23,141 nucleotides of DNA from CAYUNI01 sp964446245 (GTDB taxonomy: Bacteria; Patescibacteriota; Minisyncoccia; Phycocordibacterales; XYD1-FULL-46-19): the NCBI GenBank assembly GCA_964446245.1, contig CAYUNI010000011.1, forward strand, positions 1 through 23,141. The letters are read 5' to 3'. Within the stretch, counting starts at the first letter, position 1; every line of letters starts with the position of its first letter. This document shows positions 7,101 through 15,771 of the stretch, piece by piece. Under the pieces are notes generated by a model that saw only the letters and a list, made by a program, of their open reading frames with translations, was not told where the DNA came from and made no database searches. The position numbers were made by a program, and so were the translations under genes.

Positions 7101-8672
7101 CTATAATTTATTCACCTCTTCAAAAGCAATCACACCCTTAAACGCTTTATCGATAGCGTCCTCTTTCAAAGTCCGGAAACCTCGATTACGCGCATAGCGA
7201 TAAATTTCAGTCTCGGTCGGCGCCTTCAAAATCACCCGCTCTAATTCATGATCCATCTCCATAAATTCGAACACTCCGACTCTCCCCTTGGTCCCGCTAG
7301 GGCAAGAGGCGGTCTTTTCTGCTTGGTAAACTGTCTCAGGAATTTTAATCTGCGTTCGATACTGCTCAGGCAAATCAGCATACTCTTTTTCAAGCATCAC
7401 TTTCATGCTCGGCTCAAGCGGAACAGCTTTTTTCGATTCTGGGCATAGAGTTGGCACAAGACGCTGACCAATCACTAGGACCAAAGTCGGTGGGATAAGA
7501 TAAGGATCTACTCCCATATCGATCAAGCGCGGGATTACACCGATTGAAGTATTGGTATGCAAGGTAGAAAAAACCAAGTGGCCAGTCAAAGACGCTTGAA
7601 TCGCCAACTTGGCAGTCTCTTTATCGCGGATTTCACCTACCATAATAATATCGGGGTCTTGGCGAAGAATACTACGCAAGCCGTTAGCAAAAGTATATCT
7701 AATCTCGGGCTGAACCTGAGACTGGCTCACTCCGGGAATATCATATTCGATTGGATCTTCCAAGGAGACGACATTGTATTTTTCTTTATCCACCTCACCA
7801 AGCATCGAATAGAGGGTGGTAGTCTTACCAGAGCCAGTCGGACCAGTGAGCAAGATTAATCCATAGGGTCGATTGATCGCGCGTTTAACAATTTCAATTT
7901 GCTCTGGAGAAAAGCCGATCGACTCCAAACTGATTAATTTTCGTTCGGGATCCAAAATACGAAGCACCACCTTCTCACCAAAGTAGGTCGGAAAAGTTGA
8001 AACACGAAAATCAATCTTACGATTTTCGATCTTAGCAGAAAAACGACCGTCCTGAGGCTTGCGCTTTTCATCAAGCTTCATGTTGGTCAAAATTTTAATT
8101 CGCGCCACGACCGCATCATGGACAGAGATTGGTAAGAACAAGCTAGTATACAAAATACCGTCCACACGAAAACGGACCTTCACCTTACCAGCCGATGGCT
8201 CGATATGAATATCTGAAGCTCCACCAGAAGTCGCATGCTGAAGTATGACCGCCACAATCTTGGTCACAGGCGCTTCTTCTACCAGATTAGCCTGTGGCGC
8301 ATTTGATGCTTGTTTAATGAAATTAGCAGCGGTCGCTTCGGCAGCCTTGATATCGGTCTCCAAATCGCCCAACGCTTTATCTACTTGCCCAGACAACCCC
8401 TCATAACTCTTCACCCCCGCTTCAAAATCATCTTTAGAAATCAAGAAAATTTTAAACGGCAAATTGCTTTTGGTGGCGATAAATTGTAAGGCGTCTTTTG
8501 CTTCAGTGCTTTCTGGGTCTACCATTCCCACCTCCAAAACCCCGTCTGAAACACCAAGGGGTAAAATTTGATAATATTCCGCCGAGTCATGCGGGATAAA
8601 CTTTAAAACATCAAGTGAGATTTTCTTCCCACCCAAAACTCGGCTTGGGATTTCTGTCAAATCGTCATTCAT
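7101..8672 (-). CDS. pilB: Pilus extension ATPase PilB (GspE family)
   Basis: A 523-residue assembly ATPase. It has an N-terminal MshEN-like domain (about 1-100), a linker helix, the N2 domain with GASDIHIEPS (151-160), Walker A GPTGSGKT (277-284), Asp box SLEDPIEYDI, Walker B DIIMVGEIRD (341-350), and His box TGHLVFSTLHTN. It powers pilin polymerisation from the cytoplasmic face of PilC. The zinc-binding tetracysteine usual in PilB/GspE is reduced: only C410 (LCPES) and C457 (SCPSGTKGR) remain of the two CxxC pairs. Five bases separate it from the pilP-like gene upstream. No SD. Confidence 0.95.
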   Translation of the reverse strand: MNDDLTEIPSRVLGGKKISLDVLKFIPHDSAEYYQILPLGVSDGVLEVGMVDPESTEAKDALQFIATKSNLPFKIFLISKDDFEAGVKSYEGLSGQVDKALGDLETDIKAAEATAANFIKQASNAPQANLVEEAPVTKIVAVILQHATSGGASDIHIEPSAGKVKVRFRVDGILYTSLFLPISVHDAVVARIKILTNMKLDEKRKPQDGRFSAKIENRKIDFRVSTFPTYFGEKVVLRILDPERKLISLESIGFSPEQIEIVKRAINRPYGLILLTGPTGSGKTTTLYSMLGEVDKEKYNVVSLEDPIEYDIPGVSQSQVQPEIRYTFANGLRSILRQDPDIIMVGEIRDKETAKLAIQASLTGHLVFSTLHTNTSIGVIPRLIDMGVDPYLIPPTLVLVIGQRLVPTLCPESKKAVPLEPSMKVMLEKEYADLPEQYRTQIKIPETVYQAEKTASCPSGTKGRVGVFEFMEMDHELERVILKAPTETEIYRYARNRGFRTLKEDAIDKAFKGVIAFEEVNKL

Positions 8673-8676
8673 CTTT

Positions 8677-9192
8677 TTATTGTCCTAAATCAATCAACGG
8701 ATCAGCGCCGAAATCAATCACTTCATTTGCGCTTGGCTCGGTTAAAGCAGGCGCTGGAGCCACTTTGGCACTAGCTTTAGGGGCGGTAGTCTTAACAGTA
8801 GACTTCTTGGTGCTAGTCGCTGTCGAAGTACTCATCTCGATTGTTGCCACATTGCCAGCCGAAGCAGTATTGGACATATTGCCTAAGCCAATAGTGTCGA
8901 AAGGGTTGTAGCGTCCAAGCGCTCGCTCTGGTAAAGGTCGAGAAAAATTCTTTAATTTGGCCAAAAAAGGATCATCTAAAAAGGTGGTGTCAAATTTTGC
9001 CGGCAACTGATTGAGAAGAGTTAAAAATTTATCAGCTTCAGTATCCACCAAAGCCGCTCCCGGGCCCGAGGTGACTGTCACCCCTACCTCTTCACTAGAA
9101 TCACTCTTAAAAAAATAACGATAGGCTAAAAATAAAGCTACCAAGGCGACCAGAGCGATAAACAAATTCATTGGTTTTTTGAAATCAGGCAT
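8677..9192 (-). CDS. PilP-like membrane-anchored pilus protein
   Basis: About 171 residues from the ATG at 9192; a TTG six codons earlier would overlap the preceding gene, so I prefer the ATG. One membrane helix (about residues 8-24, NLFIALVALVALFLAYRYFF) is followed by a periplasmic-side domain with a conserved-looking PLPERALGRYNPFD segment, then a low-complexity Ser-, Thr- and Ala-rich C-terminal tail. Its place after pilO and before pilB, and the GRxNPF motif, suggest the role of PilP, which joins the PilN/PilO alignment complex. Sequence similarity to classical PilP lipoproteins is not evident, so the name rests mostly on position. Confidence 0.6.
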   Translation of the reverse strand: MPDFKKPMNLFIALVALVALFLAYRYFFKSDSSEEVGVTVTSGPGAALVDTEADKFLTLLNQLPAKFDTTFLDDPFLAKLKNFSRPLPERALGRYNPFDTIGLGNMSNTASAGNVATIEMSTSTATSTKKSTVKTTAPKASAKVAPAPALTEPSANEVIDFGADPLIDLGQ

Positions 9193-9197
9193 GGTAA

Positions 9198-9821
9198 TTA
9201 TTTGAGCCAATAAGTTTTAATCTCGACATTGTAAGTGTAGAAATTCTTCTCATCAGAACTAAAGCTGATCATACTCACATCGACCAAACGCAAACTCTGC
9301 GCCAAAGAATCCATAAAATTAAGGAAGGATTCATAAGGGCCAGAGACCGAAAAAGCTAGCTTGATGGTGTTGATTGGATTAGAGCTTGAAGCCGCGGCTA
9401 CCGAAATGCGATTCGCTGATTTGTTCTCATCGCCTGTTTGTAATTTGATATTTTTAATTATCATTCCTTGATTAGAAGCAATATTGTTGATATCGATAAT
9501 CAATTGAACATTATCGACATTGTCTGGCAAAAAATTATTCAAACGGTCGCGTTGGTCGACAGGAATCGCATTGAGCTTACCCAAAAGATCGTCTCGTCTT
9601 TTAGCTAGCTCAGAGGCATTTTCTAGTCCACGATTGAGCTCAGATCGTTCGGCCCAAAGCTCTTTTATCCCCTTATAATGCTCTGGTTCGGCGGTATTTT
9701 CTTTCATCATTAAAGCTTTAGCCAGCCATGGTGTACCGGTGCCATTGATTACCGAATTAGTCAGACCAAAAAATATCCCGAGGGCAAAGATGAGGACAAT
9801 AATTGTAGGCAATAGTCGCAT
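9198..9821 (-). CDS. pilO: PilO-like pilus alignment protein
   Basis: A 207-residue protein with one N-terminal membrane helix (about 4-22), a coiled-coil-prone stretch (ELWAERSELNRGLENASELAKRRDDLLGKL), and a ferredoxin-like fold expected for PilO (the AFSVSGPYESFLNFMDSLAQSLRLVDV segment is the most recognisable). PilO pairs with PilN in the inner-membrane ring that connects PilM to the outer parts of the machine. It starts three bases after the pilN-like stop, so the genes are coupled. No SD. Confidence 0.8.
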   Translation of the reverse strand: MRLLPTIIVLIFALGIFFGLTNSVINGTGTPWLAKALMMKENTAEPEHYKGIKELWAERSELNRGLENASELAKRRDDLLGKLNAIPVDQRDRLNNFLPDNVDNVQLIIDINNIASNQGMIIKNIKLQTGDENKSANRISVAAASSSNPINTIKLAFSVSGPYESFLNFMDSLAQSLRLVDVSMISFSSDEKNFYTYNVEIKTYWLK

Positions 9822-9824
9822 AGA

Positions 9825-10433
9825 TTAAAAACCGGATTGCTCCTTAAACTTTAAAATAGTAGGGTCGACCGTTAACGCTAACTTAAAAACAACATTCCCT
9901 TTCTGATCTAAATCTAGATCAGAAAAAATAAAATTGCGGATTTTTTCTTTATTTTCTTCTGAAGCAAAAATCCGTGACTGGACAGCGACATCCTCATACC
10001 CACGAGCAATACCTTCAATCTTGACTCCCTCTGGTCCAAATTCAAACTTACGATACTGAATAGACTGGACCGTCAACTTGCTCAAAAGGTCGAACAATGG
10101 TCGAACAGAGGTGTGATTATTGAGAAGAGTTTGACCATTGCGAATCTTTAAATCAAGATTTTTAATTTGCTGAAGAGAATTGGGATCCAAGCTTTCACGA
10201 TTCAAGGCGAGGGTCTTTTTCAGACCACACTTCCCAGCTGAACCACTATCGCAATCGCGATAAATATTATCAAACAAAAAGTAGCGCACTCCAATCGACA
10301 AAGCCAATCCTAATATAGACAAAACCAAAATCACCATAGAAATCGTAAACAAGAGATTGCCCGGATCGCGACGCGGACGATCGCCAGCAAGCGATTGTTT
10401 AGGGATAAAAGATGTTTGAATTGGAGTGTCCAT
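9825..10433 (-). CDS. pilN: PilN-like pilus alignment protein
   Basis: A 202-residue protein with a cytoplasmic N-terminal tail (about 1-25) containing FIPKQSL, one membrane helix (about 27-50), a Cys pair (DCDSGSAGKCG), then a helical and ferredoxin-like periplasmic-side domain (IKNLDLKIRNGQTLLNNHTSVRP, then SIQYRKFEFGPEGVKIEG). PilN's N-terminal tail binds PilM; here it is longer and less conserved than in Proteobacteria. Order and topology (pilM-N-O) make the assignment firm, though sequence identity to classical PilN is low. Confidence 0.8.
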   Translation of the reverse strand: MDTPIQTSFIPKQSLAGDRPRRDPGNLLFTISMVILVLSILGLALSIGVRYFLFDNIYRDCDSGSAGKCGLKKTLALNRESLDPNSLQQIKNLDLKIRNGQTLLNNHTSVRPLFDLLSKLTVQSIQYRKFEFGPEGVKIEGIARGYEDVAVQSRIFASEENKEKIRNFIFSDLDLDQKGNVVFKLALTVDPTILKFKEQSGF

Positions 10434-10461
10434 AGAAATATATTAAAGTTGGGTGAAAATT

Positions 10462-11592
10462 TTAGTTTTCTTCGAGCGCCCGTAAGGCTAGGCCAATAGC
10501 AACAGCAAACGATGGGCCAGATTCTGTCAAAATATTAGTCAGAAAAGCTGGGGCTTCGACTTTATCAAACGGCGTGCCGACAGTGACTGGTATCTCGATA
10601 CTTTTCTTGGCAATATCGGTGAGACCCTTCATCAAGGCCCCTCCACCAAGCAAGACAACCTTACTTACCGAACGCTTGAATCGTTTTTCGTAGTTGATCA
10701 TTACGCGATTAACCTCAGCAAAGATATATTCAATAATCGGGCTGACAGAATTTTCCAGATCCTCCATCCCGACTCGTCCGGTTAAGCCAACTTGTCGCTT
10801 AATCTCTTCAGCCTTAGCAAACGACAGACCCATGCTACGAGAGATCGCCATTGTGATATCTTGTGAGCCTTTGTTAATCGTATGCGAAACCCGTACGATA
10901 CCATAGTCGACAATCGTCATTTTGCTTGTACCAGCGCCAATATCTAAAATTACCGTTGGCGACAAATCATTGCGCAATGTCGAACGAATTTCACTAAAAG
11001 TTTCAATTTCAAAAAACGACGGCTTCACACTAATCATACCACTAATCTCAGTGTATTGCTGTATGGTATCCCTGTGGATAGCGGCGACCAACACTTCGAT
11101 CATTTTATTTTGCGAACCAGCGCCGATAGCAATCTTTTCTACTGATTCAGTATTGAATTGTTTAGGCACAACCCACCAGTCAAGCATCACTTCAGTAATC
11201 GGCACCGGCACATATTTTCGAGCTTCAATCGGCACCATCTCCGCTAAGCGCGCCTTTCCTAAATCCGGCACTTCTATCGTCATAATCAAACTTGATCGTA
11301 AAGGAATAGCAATTGCTCCAATCGTCGCTGTCACACTCGCCTCTCGCATCAAATCCTTAAGCATTTCAGCCGTTTTTTCGATAGAAAGATTCGTCGCTTG
11401 GCCGACTGCAAGACCACCATAGGGACCAGTCGCCAGCTCACCATAAGTCTCAAGGACCACTCGTCCTCGATCATTTCGCAACTGCACAACTTTGGCAGAT
11501 GAAAAACCAAGATCCAAAGCAAAAACACTCTTGGACTTTGGAGTTAGTTCGCCAACCAAATTGCCAAATATTTTTTTGAACGGATTATCCAT
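10462..11592 (-). CDS. pilM: Actin-like pilus assembly ATPase PilM
   Basis: A 376-residue cytoplasmic protein of the FtsA/actin fold. Phosphate loop 1 is FALDLGFSSAKVVQL (about 24-38), phosphate 2 is VILDIGAGTSKMTIVD (about 214-229), and the adenosine loop is KVVLLGGGALMKGL (about 311-324). An SHS2-like 1C insertion lies between. PilM binds PilN and links the alignment complex to the motors. It is the first gene of the pilus operon and diverges from comF across 86 bases with candidate promoters on both strands. No SD before the ATG. Confidence 0.95.
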   Translation of the reverse strand: MDNPFKKIFGNLVGELTPKSKSVFALDLGFSSAKVVQLRNDRGRVVLETYGELATGPYGGLAVGQATNLSIEKTAEMLKDLMREASVTATIGAIAIPLRSSLIMTIEVPDLGKARLAEMVPIEARKYVPVPITEVMLDWWVVPKQFNTESVEKIAIGAGSQNKMIEVLVAAIHRDTIQQYTEISGMISVKPSFFEIETFSEIRSTLRNDLSPTVILDIGAGTSKMTIVDYGIVRVSHTINKGSQDITMAISRSMGLSFAKAEEIKRQVGLTGRVGMEDLENSVSPIIEYIFAEVNRVMINYEKRFKRSVSKVVLLGGGALMKGLTDIAKKSIEIPVTVGTPFDKVEAPAFLTNILTESGPSFAVAIGLALRALEEN

Positions 11593-11618
11593 TTAAGAAT
11601 TCTCTGGTACTTATTAGA

Positions 11619-11635
11619 ATTATATCACAATTATA
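11619..11635 (-). promoter_or_regulatory. Candidate -10 boxes for the pilus operon
   Basis: Two minus-strand TATAAT sequences (11619-11624 and 11630-11635) lie 27 and 38 bases before the pilM ATG. The nearer one is the better placed. No consensus -35 is obvious; T-rich sequence lies upstream. This would be the main promoter of the pilM-to-pilC operon. Confidence 0.45.
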
Positions 11636-11656
11636 GAAAAACAATCAGTGACTGTA

Positions 11657-11662
11657 TATAAT
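11657..11662 (+). promoter_or_regulatory. Candidate -10 box for comF
   Basis: TATAAT on the plus strand, 16 bases before the comF ATG, which would give a leader of only about ten bases. The matching -35 is weak. It shares the 86-base divergent region with the pilM promoter. Confidence 0.45.
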
Positions 11663-11678
11663 TTAATTATCTTTTCAA

Positions 11679-12332
11679 ATGCCATTTTCTTTTCTAGTTA
11701 ATTTTTTCTTTCCCCGACGCTGTCTTATTTGTCAGAAAGCGGGACTTTATCTCTGTGATAATTGTGCTAGCAATCTCCCATCCGCTCCTTCGCCAGAATT
11801 TAATTTTATTTATCCTGCTTTCGACTATCATGACCAACAAGTCCGACGCCTGATCTGGTTTTTAAAATATCGCAAACTCCACAACTTAAGTGTCGAGCTA
11901 GGAACACTATTATATGATTTTGCTTTAGAAAAACTAGCTGATATTTCCAGCTGGCAAAGAAAAGAGCAACTTTTTTTGGTCATTCCCGTACCCCTATCTG
12001 CCAAACGGTTTCGCGAGCGAGGCTTTAATCAAGCTGAGCTTCTTGCCAAAAATTTTTGTCTCCAAACACCGCAAAATTTCATTTTAAAAACCAACTTGGT
12101 GAAAAAAATAAAAGACACGCCAGCACAAGCCAGCTTACGCCGACGCGACCGACTTAAAAATTTGCACGGCGTCTTCGAGCTCTCATCCCAAGCGCCAAAA
12201 ATTATTTCTAAGAAAAATATTATTTTGATTGACGATGTGACAACTACTGGCGCTACCTTAAAAGAACTTCACCAAATTTTTAAAAAAGCTGGCGCTCGGC
12301 AAGTGATCGCCTTTACCCTTGCTCATGGTTAA
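11679..12332 (+). CDS. comF: ComF-family competence protein (phosphoribosyltransferase fold)
   Basis: A 217-residue protein, the usual length. It has an N-terminal zinc ribbon with CLICQKAGLYLCDNC (about residues 15-29), a middle region with IPVPLSAKRFRERGFNQAELLAK (about 102-124), and the PRPP-binding loop IILIDDVTTTGATLKE (about 185-200). ComF proteins act in natural transformation after DNA entry, probably with single-stranded DNA-handling factors; the phosphoribosyltransferase chemistry is not established. Its position back-to-back with the type IV pilus operon fits a DNA-uptake role. No SD before the ATG. Confidence 0.9.
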   Translation: MPFSFLVNFFFPRRCLICQKAGLYLCDNCASNLPSAPSPEFNFIYPAFDYHDQQVRRLIWFLKYRKLHNLSVELGTLLYDFALEKLADISSWQRKEQLFLVIPVPLSAKRFRERGFNQAELLAKNFCLQTPQNFILKTNLVKKIKDTPAQASLRRRDRLKNLHGVFELSSQAPKIISKKNIILIDDVTTTGATLKELHQIFKKAGARQVIAFTLAHG

Positions 12333-12334
12333 AA

Positions 12335-12368
12335 CAAAAAGAGCCCGACATTTCGCAATGTAAGGCTC
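12335..12368 (-). terminator. Rho-independent terminator of the 12367-12897 gene
   Basis: On the minus strand: GAGCC, then ACATT/AATGT and GGCTC arms (stem 5+5 bp with a two-base internal loop), followed by TTTTTG. It overlaps the stop codon and lies between two convergent genes. On the plus strand there is no U-run after the hairpin, so comF is not clearly terminated here. Confidence 0.7.
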
Positions 12369-12897
12369 ACCAATAGGCAAAGGGGTCCTTCCAGTCGGGA
12401 GCACAACGCTCAAGCCATCTTAAAGCGTATCCCCTTGCCCGCTCAACAACCATGGATCTTTTCGGCTCATCGTCAGGCAGGGCCAAACGACGAAAATACC
12501 GATTATTGACCCCACAAGCGTCCTCTATTCTCGAACGAGCATACCAACTCGCCTCAGAGGAACCTGAGGGGACAATTTCATCAATCACCGAAAATCGAGG
12601 CTCCACTTTCAAACGATGATTGACCTGAGTCATGATCTTGGCTCGACGATGATCATAACGATCGATAAGCCAAGATTCCAGAGGCGATCGAGCTAAAAGT
12701 CGCCAACCGCTTGAGTACTCGACGAGCCAATAGCCACGAAAAGGCCCGGTCCCTTCACCAAAAAATCTCATCCCCGCTCGACTAAACAACGCCCGCACCC
12801 CCTCCGTATCAGGCTCTAATCGTTTAGGGATCAAATCGTGGCCAATCTTTTGTCGCGCTAGATCATTCAGCTCGACAAAACTGCCATTAATCGACAT
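12367..12897 (-). CDS. Unknown protein with strong Shine-Dalgarno
   Basis: A protein I do not recognise, 176 residues from the ATG at 12897. A GTG three codons earlier is possible, but GGGAGGTGA sits eight bases before the ATG and decides the start. The sequence is rich in Arg and Trp (14 residues from the middle: LIDRYDHRRAKIMT), with no signal peptide or membrane helix. A RGYWLVEYSSGWRLLARSP segment (about 55-73) suggests a small beta-rich domain, and the C-terminal half is helical and basic. Flanked by its own TATAAT box and terminator, it is a single-gene unit. It appears more GC-rich than its neighbours by eye. No function is proposed. Confidence 0.65.
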   Translation of the reverse strand: MSINGSFVELNDLARQKIGHDLIPKRLEPDTEGVRALFSRAGMRFFGEGTGPFRGYWLVEYSSGWRLLARSPLESWLIDRYDHRRAKIMTQVNHRLKVEPRFSVIDEIVPSGSSEASWYARSRIEDACGVNNRYFRRLALPDDEPKRSMVVERARGYALRWLERCAPDWKDPFAYW

Positions 12898-12962
12898 AAA
12901 TCTCACCTCCCTTCAAACCCTTGTTTTTTCTCTCTTTTTTAAGGCCAACTACTCTATTTATA

Positions 12963-12968
12963 ATTATA
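12963..12968 (-). promoter_or_regulatory. Probable -10 box for the 12897 gene
   Basis: TATAAT on the minus strand, 65 bases before the ATG, with TTGTTT 17 bases further upstream as a weak -35. The leader between is purine-rich (AAAAAAGAGAGAAAAAACAAGG) before the SD. Confidence 0.45.
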
Positions 12969-13031
12969 ACATAAAACAAACAAAAAAACAATACCACTAC
13001 ATTAGTCCGACTTATGTACAGCCCCATTCTT

Positions 13032-14678
13032 TTACATTAAAAGACGAGCAATCCTGATTTCTTCAAACGAAAAGTCGTCCCCTAAGACCGCCTTAGCTGG
13101 CGAAAGTCGATATTGCCCACCCTCCATTCCAACCCGCGACAAAGCTTGGATAATCTTTTTTAATCTAGTAGCCGACAATTCTTTCCGCAAATTAGCCAGA
13201 TCAGCCCGCGGATCTTTTTCTTTAATCTTTTCCAAATGGCCGATGATTGTCCCCTCCGTCAAACCTCGCTCTTTAGCGATCGCCTTTAGCGATTTGCCCG
13301 CTTTCAATAATTGCTTTGTAATTTCGGCTGTCTCTATTTTCTTCGCCTTTTTCCGACCACCTTCTGGCGCCACTTTAGCCAAAAATTCTTTTTGCATTTT
13401 AGTCAGCTCCGAAAGAGAGAACTTTCGCCATTTACCTGCCTGCTTTGCTGAAGCTTCTTTGAACTCTTCATCTTTTGCCAACACCTCTTCTGAAACCTGC
13501 AAGGCTAAATCATTGAGACCTTTAAGCGATAGCCCGGCTAATGATCGAACTCGCGAAAGTGCTACATAACCCATACCTCTTTCAAATGATTGCGACAAGT
13601 CCACCTCAGCGGCATCTAAACTTAGGCCTTGGCTCTTGTGGACAGTGATCGCCCAAGCCAATCGCAAAGGTAATTGTTTTATCTCCGCCTTAGTCACTCC
13701 CCCTTCTTCAATAAGCCACGGCGCTGATTTCACTTCTACGACTTTGCCATTACCTAATCTCACCCGGACCGAATCATAAGCACACCCGACCACTGTCCCC
13801 AGAGTGCCATTAGCGTAACCTTCTTCAAAATTATTTTTAACAAACATCACCAAAGCGCCGAGCTTCAAACGCAAGACTTCCGGCGCCAAACAGCTTTTCT
13901 TTAGAATTGCCGAAAGGTTCGGATTACCTCGCTCTGTCATATAGTATTGGAAAATTTCTCCCGAGAGTTTGTCCAACTCCCGCTCATTCTCAGCGTCAAC
14001 ATCAACATTATGCGAGTAAAGTTTAGTCGGAATAGACGCTGTACTTGGCTTCTGATTAAAGCGCGAACCCAGCAAAGATAATTCCCGCTCACTTATCGCG
14101 TTCCGCCTGATGGCATTAAGCACCGAAAGGTACGACTCATCTGACTGACGATACGATTCCTCCAAATAACAAATTTGCAAATCCAAATTTTGCCAAGTTG
14201 GCGAATGATAGACAAAGCGGGCAAGAGCTTCACCAGTGCGTGAGACTGGCGGAAGTTGAAAAAAATCACCACACAAGATCACTTGCATCCCCCCGAAAGG
14301 TAATTCATTTTGTTTAAAATAACGCGCGAGCATTTCGATGAGATCCAAGCGAAAATGATGCAACATTGAAATCTCGTCAATAATCAAGACTTGCGCTTCC
14401 TGAAAACGCTTCCACAAATGTCTTTTTTCTCCCAAATCTTCAAGCTGATGTCGAGACAAACTATCTTTTATTCCAAGCCCCGACCAAGCATGAATCGTCA
14501 TCCCGCCCATATGAGTCGCCGCAATACCGGTCGAAGCGGTAATCCCTAACCCGACATTATTATCGCGCAAATATTTAATGTACTGGTTAAGCAAGTGAGT
14601 CTTACCACTACCAGCGGCACCAGTGATAAAAGCGCTTCGCCCCGTTTTAAGAATTGCCAAAGCTTCTTTCTGAGTCAT
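13032..14678 (-). CDS. PIF1-family DNA helicase with C-terminal HTH domain
   Basis: A 548-residue superfamily 1B helicase. Walker A is TGAAGSGKT (19-27), motif Ia TASTGIAATHMGG, motif II LIIDEISML (98-106), motif III CGDFFQLPPV (136-145), and motifs V and VI TVHKSQG and YVALSRV (371-377). After a basic linker with KKAKK (about 420-447), residues 451-484 form a helix-turn-helix of the type appended to RecQ and PIF1 helicases (LKAIAKERGLTEGTIIGHLEKI). PIF1 helicases unwind DNA 5' to 3' and resolve G-quadruplexes and replication obstacles. It follows the membrane-protein gene by 18 bases and may be co-transcribed with it. No SD. Confidence 0.92.
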   Translation of the reverse strand: MTQKEALAILKTGRSAFITGAAGSGKTHLLNQYIKYLRDNNVGLGITASTGIAATHMGGMTIHAWSGLGIKDSLSRHQLEDLGEKRHLWKRFQEAQVLIIDEISMLHHFRLDLIEMLARYFKQNELPFGGMQVILCGDFFQLPPVSRTGEALARFVYHSPTWQNLDLQICYLEESYRQSDESYLSVLNAIRRNAISERELSLLGSRFNQKPSTASIPTKLYSHNVDVDAENERELDKLSGEIFQYYMTERGNPNLSAILKKSCLAPEVLRLKLGALVMFVKNNFEEGYANGTLGTVVGCAYDSVRVRLGNGKVVEVKSAPWLIEEGGVTKAEIKQLPLRLAWAITVHKSQGLSLDAAEVDLSQSFERGMGYVALSRVRSLAGLSLKGLNDLALQVSEEVLAKDEEFKEASAKQAGKWRKFSLSELTKMQKEFLAKVAPEGGRKKAKKIETAEITKQLLKAGKSLKAIAKERGLTEGTIIGHLEKIKEKDPRADLANLRKELSATRLKKIIQALSRVGMEGGQYRLSPAKAVLGDDFSFEEIRIARLLM

Positions 14679-14696
14679 TTAAATTTTTTTCTTTCA

Positions 14697-15194
14697 CTAT
14701 TTAGAATCTAACCATTGGCTCTTGCCCATTCCCGTACAAAAAGTTTTATTCAACTCTATGATCGAACTATCAGCCGGTTTGTCGCCATTAGAATAAAGCC
14801 AAGAGATCATTTCCATTTCTGTCCCCATCATCGCTCGGCAACCACCCACCCGAGCTTCAGTCGGACAAGCATTATTAGAAATCACCGCTCCTTGATTACC
14901 ACAAACGGTCTTGATTCGACTGGCAGAAAAAGCCGATCCCAAATAATCAATACATTGACTATCGGCCTTGATATAACAACTACCTCGAACACCACCCACC
15001 GAAGAGGCGGCGGGCGCCTGTTTGTTGTCTTCGACTAAGTTGCCAGAAGCCGGATCAGAAGAAGTAGCAGAAACTTCATCTTGAACTGAAGTCGTTTCTG
15101 GATCAATCGCCTTTTCTCGACCAGAAAAAGTCCAGATTCCGGTCGCAATAACCGCCAACAAAACAACCCCCACGATCAAATAATTTTTTGTCAT
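14697..15194 (-). CDS. Membrane-anchored cysteine-rich protein of unknown function
   Basis: A 165-residue protein with an N-terminal anchor or signal (MTKNYLIVGVVLLAVIATGIW, about 5-23), a low-complexity acidic Ser/Thr/Ala linker (about 30-65), and an extracytoplasmic domain with six cysteines (SCYIK, QCIDY, VCGNQ, ACPTE, GCRAM, FCTGM), probably three disulfides. I recognise no family. It is the first gene of a likely two-gene unit with PIF1, an unlikely functional pair. No SD before the ATG. Confidence 0.7.
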   Translation of the reverse strand: MTKNYLIVGVVLLAVIATGIWTFSGREKAIDPETTSVQDEVSATSSDPASGNLVEDNKQAPAASSVGGVRGSCYIKADSQCIDYLGSAFSASRIKTVCGNQGAVISNNACPTEARVGGCRAMMGTEMEMISWLYSNGDKPADSSIIELNKTFCTGMGKSQWLDSK

Positions 15195-15264
15195 AATTTT
15201 AAATTGTTATAAACATAAGCTCAATAATGTTAAAATGATAGCATAATTTTAAGTTATTAAAAAT

Positions 15265-15771
15265 ATGCCTAAAAATATAAAAATCATCGTCGGGGCGGGG
15301 TTAGTAGTTATCGTCGCAATGATTGTCGGTCGACTAATCTTTCGTTCCGACTTCTCGGCAACTTCCCAAAAACTCGCTTCCAATCTTGGACAAATCAAAG
15401 ATCCGGAAAACAAGACCATCTTGTCTCGGCTTAAAATTCCGACAGCCAAAGACAAGAAACCATTAAGCTCTATCGACAAGCTTGATCTAGCTTGGCAAGA
15501 GGGAAAAATAAAACTAGAAGATTATATCGTCCTACAATTACGCGCCCTCTATGGTGGGAATAAATTACCAAGTGAATACCAAGGTGGGCCCGATCGAGAA
15601 AAAGACCAAGCTTACATTTTTGCTTTAATCAGCGAGAATTGGTCCTCACTATCCAAAGAAACTCAAGACGCTATTTTGCCCTACCTCTTACCGGCGACCA
15701 ACCCTAAAAGCTATTTTCATCCAGCAATATCAGCATTTGATTTGTTAAGCTGTGTAAATTTTTTAGTATAA
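15265..15771 (+). CDS. Membrane-anchored protein, possibly 3'-truncated
   Basis: 168 residues. An N-terminal membrane helix (about 6-25) is followed by a helical domain whose segments (LAWQEGKIKLEDYIVLQLRAL; then NWSSLSKETQDAILPYLLP at about 130-148) recall the N-terminal part of larger extracytoplasmic proteins. In those, a phrase like W..L..ET...L.PYLLP..PKSY is followed by a longer domain. Here the reading frame ends about 20 residues after PKSYFHP, in a hydrophobic sequence of different character, so the 3' part may have been lost by deletion near 15722-15735. That family comparison is from memory. The 216 bases downstream contain no continuation in any frame. Confidence 0.5.
   Translation: MPKNIKIIVGAGLVVIVAMIVGRLIFRSDFSATSQKLASNLGQIKDPENKTILSRLKIPTAKDKKPLSSIDKLDLAWQEGKIKLEDYIVLQLRALYGGNKLPSEYQGGPDREKDQAYIFALISENWSSLSKETQDAILPYLLPATNPKSYFHPAISAFDLLSCVNFLV

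Noticed and set aside
10922..11422. Plus-strand open frame of 166 codons
   Set aside because: Antisense to pilM, whose frame and motifs are clear.
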